NCBI RefSeq assembly: GCF_049472655.1
Contig: NZ_JAQNCS010000027.1
Span: 1 to 16,607 of the forward strand
Reading direction: 5' to 3'
Length of the DNA stretch: 16,607 bases
From: Deferribacter abyssi
Lineage (GTDB): Bacteria > Chrysiogenota > Deferribacteres > Deferribacterales > Deferribacteraceae
Shown: in pieces, positions 14,385 through 16,607 of the stretch
Position numbering within the stretch: position 1 is the first letter of the stretch
Layout of the letters: every line of letters begins with the position of its first letter
Translations under genes and position numbers: made by a program
Notes under the pieces: generated by a model
Told to the model about the DNA's origin: nothing
Databases searched by the model: none
The model's input: the letters and a program-made list of their open reading frames with translations, nothing else

Positions 14385-14393
14385 GGGGTTATC

Positions 14394-15581
14394 ATGAGTG
14401 CTCATGCAACTACAATAAATAAAAGTGACATTTTTAATGGTAACAAAAGAATATCAAAGGTATGGCTAGGATTATTTTTATTAATAGCCTTAATCGGTTT
14501 ATATGGTGTTTTCAAAAAAATTACTTTAGGTGATGCTGCTTATGGTGTCACAAAAACTGTTCCTTGGGGAATTTTGATATCAACCTACGTATTCTTTGTT
14601 GTTTCAAGTACAGGATTATGCTTGATATCTTCAATGGGTCACGTTTTTGGAATTGAAAAATATGAGGTAATTGGTAAAAGAGCAATTATTCTAGCTATAT
14701 TTACTCTTTTATGCGGTTTTGGTGTAATAGGGTTAGAACTGGGACATCCATTTAGAATGATGATTTACAACATTATCTCTCCAAATTTTAAATCTGCAAT
14801 ATGGTGGATGGGTACACTTTATGGAATATACCTTGTTTGTATTGCAATTGAGTTCTACTTTCTTATGACTCACAATCATTCAGGAGCTCAAATTGCTGGT
14901 CTAGCTGGTTTTATTGCAGGTATCTCTGCCCATTCAAACCTTGGTGCCGTTTTTGGATTTCTTGAAGCAAGACCATTTTGGCATGGACCATACCTACCAA
15001 TATATTTTATTCTTTCAGCACTCATTTCAGGAACAGCTTTAATTCTTATTATTATGAATGTCGCTTACGGTGGCCCAAGCAGATTACCTGAAAAAGCAAA
15101 AGAAGCACTTAAAGGACTTTCTAAGATTTTTGGTTTATTACTTGGTATAATCATCTTTTTCGATATATGGAAAGTATTAACATCTGTTTATGGCGCTCCA
15201 CCTGAAAAATATGAAACTGTAAAGGTACTCTTAACCGGTGATTTATCAATCAATTTTTGGTTTTTTGAAGTTTTGCTTGGAATGGTTATACCATTCTTAA
15301 TAATCATTATTACAAAAGGTAATAATTTAAAAGCATCATTAGTAGCAGCAATTTCAGCAGTTATCGGTATTTTCTTTATGCGTTATGATCTCGTAATTGC
15401 TGGTCAAATGGTACCAATGAGAGAACCTGTCCCAGGTGCAAGAGTACAAGGTGCAGGTTTAGATGGTCTTGTACATTACACTCCTTCTTTTGCTGAAATT
15501 TCTATTGTGATTGGTGCAATATCTCTATGTATCTTTCTTTATCTTTTTGCAGAAAAAATTCTAAATTTAAGCGAAGAGTAA
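14394..15581 (+). CDS. psrC: NrfD/PsrC-family membrane anchor and quinol oxidase subunit
   Basis: Membrane subunit expected to oxidise menaquinol and pass electrons to PsrB. The 395-aa protein has about ten hydrophobic segments and no haem-ligand pattern typical of cytochrome b. The motif TVPWGILIS (55-63) before a long helix is the NrfD-family counterpart of the PWGIWIA block in hybB of this window. It is longer than the eight-helix, roughly 250-aa PsrC of Thermus and closer to the ten-helix NrfD/HybB form. A GGGGG site at 14384-14388 precedes ATG 14394. The stop is followed within 10 bases by a stable hairpin. Confidence 0.87.
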   Translation: MSAHATTINKSDIFNGNKRISKVWLGLFLLIALIGLYGVFKKITLGDAAYGVTKTVPWGILISTYVFFVVSSTGLCLISSMGHVFGIEKYEVIGKRAIILAIFTLLCGFGVIGLELGHPFRMMIYNIISPNFKSAIWWMGTLYGIYLVCIAIEFYFLMTHNHSGAQIAGLAGFIAGISAHSNLGAVFGFLEARPFWHGPYLPIYFILSALISGTALILIIMNVAYGGPSRLPEKAKEALKGLSKIFGLLLGIIIFFDIWKVLTSVYGAPPEKYETVKVLLTGDLSINFWFFEVLLGMVIPFLIIIITKGNNLKASLVAAISAVIGIFFMRYDLVIAGQMVPMREPVPGARVQGAGLDGLVHYTPSFAEISIVIGAISLCIFLYLFAEKILNLSEE

Positions 15582-15588
15582 AATCTTA

Positions 15589-15611
15589 GGGAGGTGGTAA
15601 ACCCACCTCCC
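15589..15611 (+). terminator. strong intercistronic hairpin after psrC
   Basis: GGGAGGTGG (15589-15597) and CCACCTCCC (15603-15611) pair perfectly around TAAAC. There is no U-tract after it (AAATAAAAAATC follows), so it is a poor Rho-independent terminator on the + strand. More likely it is an mRNA-stabilising or partially attenuating hairpin between psrC and wtpA. Confidence 0.5.
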
Positions 15612-15636
15612 AAATAAAAAATCTGTGGGGTGAGTT

Positions 15637-16581
15637 ATGAAAAAATTATTAATCTTAGTAGGATTATTGTTCGTATTTTCAATATCAGCATATGCCCAAC
15701 AATATCTTAAAGTTTTAATACCAAAAAGTCTTGAAAAAAGCTTTTCCATTATTGCTAAAGATTTTTATGATAAGCATAGGATAAAAATCAATTATGAAAG
15801 CAATTGCAGTGGCAAAGCAGCAAAGCTTATTCATGATTATGGTAAAATAATTGATGTAATTGTAAGTGCTGATTACTCAATAATCGATAATGTACTTATG
15901 AAAAAAGGCTTTGCCGACTGGAATATCAAGTTCGCAAAAAACGAAATGGTTTTAGGTTATCGAACAGATAGTAAATTTGCAAATAAAATTAACAAGAACA
16001 ATTGGTATGAAATTGTCTTAAAACCAAACGTAAAGTTCGGACTCTCTGCAGCAACAGATGAGCCATGTGGTTATAGAAGTTTAATGGTTTTAAAACTTGC
16101 TGAACTTTTTTATAATAAAAAAGATTTCTATCAACATGTTATAAATAAAGCAACCTTTGAAAGAAAAAGCGATCTAGATATCGTAAAAGATCTTTTATAT
16201 AAAAAAGTGGATTATATTATCTCATATAAAACGTATGCCAATGAATATAACTTCAATTATTTGAAACTTCCGAAAGAAATCAATCTATTTTCCTCTAGAT
16301 ATGGCAGTTTTTATAAAAAAGTAAGAATAAAAGACCAAACTTATGAACTTGGCATAAAAGAAATTCCGGCAACATGCATTTTTTATAGTGTGACAATTCC
16401 ACAAACGACTCAAAAAAGAAATTTAGCTGTAAAGTTTGTAAAATACTTACTTTCAAACGAAGTGGCTTCCATCCTCGAAAAACATGGATTCTTTGTTTTG
16501 TGTGAACCTGAAGTAACAGGTAATATAGAACGTTTAGATAACGAATTAAAACCTTTGGTAAAATATTGCGTTAGATACTAA
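15637..16581 (+). CDS. wtpA: tungstate/molybdate ABC transporter binding protein, WtpA-like
   Basis: Periplasmic receptor that delivers tungstate or molybdate to an ABC permease. The 314-aa protein has a Sec signal peptide (MKKLLILVGLLFVFSISAYA, cleavage expected after residue 20). It then follows WtpA/archaeal ModA-type blocks: DVIVSADY (73-80), WNIKFAKNEMVLGYR (95-109), NNWYEI (121-126), DEPCGYRSLMVLKLAE (141-156), LPKEINLFSSRYGSFY and the closing LLSNEVASILEKHGF. These blocks set it apart from bacterial ModA and from TupA. GGGGTG at 15627-15632 supports ATG 15637. Its place right after a molybdo/tungsto-enzyme operon suggests it supplies that enzyme's metal, and the next gene probably encodes the permease. 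Confidence 0.85.
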   Translation: MKKLLILVGLLFVFSISAYAQQYLKVLIPKSLEKSFSIIAKDFYDKHRIKINYESNCSGKAAKLIHDYGKIIDVIVSADYSIIDNVLMKKGFADWNIKFAKNEMVLGYRTDSKFANKINKNNWYEIVLKPNVKFGLSAATDEPCGYRSLMVLKLAELFYNKKDFYQHVINKATFERKSDLDIVKDLLYKKVDYIISYKTYANEYNFNYLKLPKEINLFSSRYGSFYKKVRIKDQTYELGIKEIPATCIFYSVTIPQTTQKRNLAVKFVKYLLSNEVASILEKHGFFVLCEPEVTGNIERLDNELKPLVKYCVRY

Positions 16582-16599
16582 TAATATTGGGAGGATGTC

Positions 16600-16607
16600 A
16601 TGAAAAA
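16600..16607 (+). CDS. start of a further gene, cut by the window edge (permease expected)
   Basis: ATG at 16600 follows GGGAGG (16589-16594) with a 5-base spacer, 18 bases after the wtpA stop. Only two codons (Met-Lys) are visible. By analogy with wtp operons it is likely the WtpB permease, but nothing in the sequence here shows that. Confidence 0.45.

Overview
The window is AT-rich DNA from what looks like an anaerobic Gram-negative bacterium that respires hydrogen. Its hydrogenase and molybdo/tungsto-enzyme subunits carry Tat leaders for periplasmic export, and starts and Shine-Dalgarno sites are typically bacterial. The gene set (Hyb-type hydrogenase, polysulfide/thiosulfate reductase-like complex, DUF134 regulator, WtpA) would suit a member of the Deferribacterota or a similar sulfur-reducing anaerobe. 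That placement is inference from family recognition; the window holds no phylogenetic marker gene.

Left part (1-2267): small accessory genes on the + strand. They are a compact SRAP-like protein, a Ros/MucR-type zinc-finger protein possibly split by a frameshift, an HTH-like reading frame and an unknown ORF. They abut a 5'-truncated comM/yifB gene that begins just before Walker B. The arrangement looks like the right end of a mobile element inserted into comM. A ~600-bp AT-rich stretch without genes follows, carrying the likely hydrogenase promoter.

Central operon (2864-8356): hybO, hybA, hybB, hybC and hybD, in the gene order of E. coli hydrogenase 2. The genes encode a membrane-bound group 1 [NiFe] uptake hydrogenase and its C-terminal processing protease. 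The proximal-cluster region is of the ordinary oxygen-sensitive type.

Middle (8357-10833): an RNA-like leader with a perfect 12-bp stem that would bury the Shine-Dalgarno site of a 35-codon ORF; a tRNA-Leu gene on the - strand with the unusual anticodon AAG; two tightly coupled SAM-dependent methyltransferase genes; a 76-aa unknown protein; and a regulatory region with a perfect inverted repeat.

Right part (10834-16607): a DUF134 (UPF0251) regulator, then a Tat-exported molybdopterin oxidoreductase (PsrA/PhsA-like), a four-cluster ferredoxin (PsrB-like), an NrfD-type membrane subunit (PsrC-like), a WtpA tungstate/molybdate-binding protein, and the start of another gene at the edge. The promoters of the DUF134 gene and psrA share an extended sequence element and an identical -35 region, which points to shared control.

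Taken together, the hydrogenase would feed electrons from H2 through HybA/HybB into the quinone pool. The Psr-like complex would draw them out through PsrC/PsrB to a sulfur compound (or another oxyanion) in the periplasm, and the Wtp transporter would supply the metal for the catalytic cofactor.
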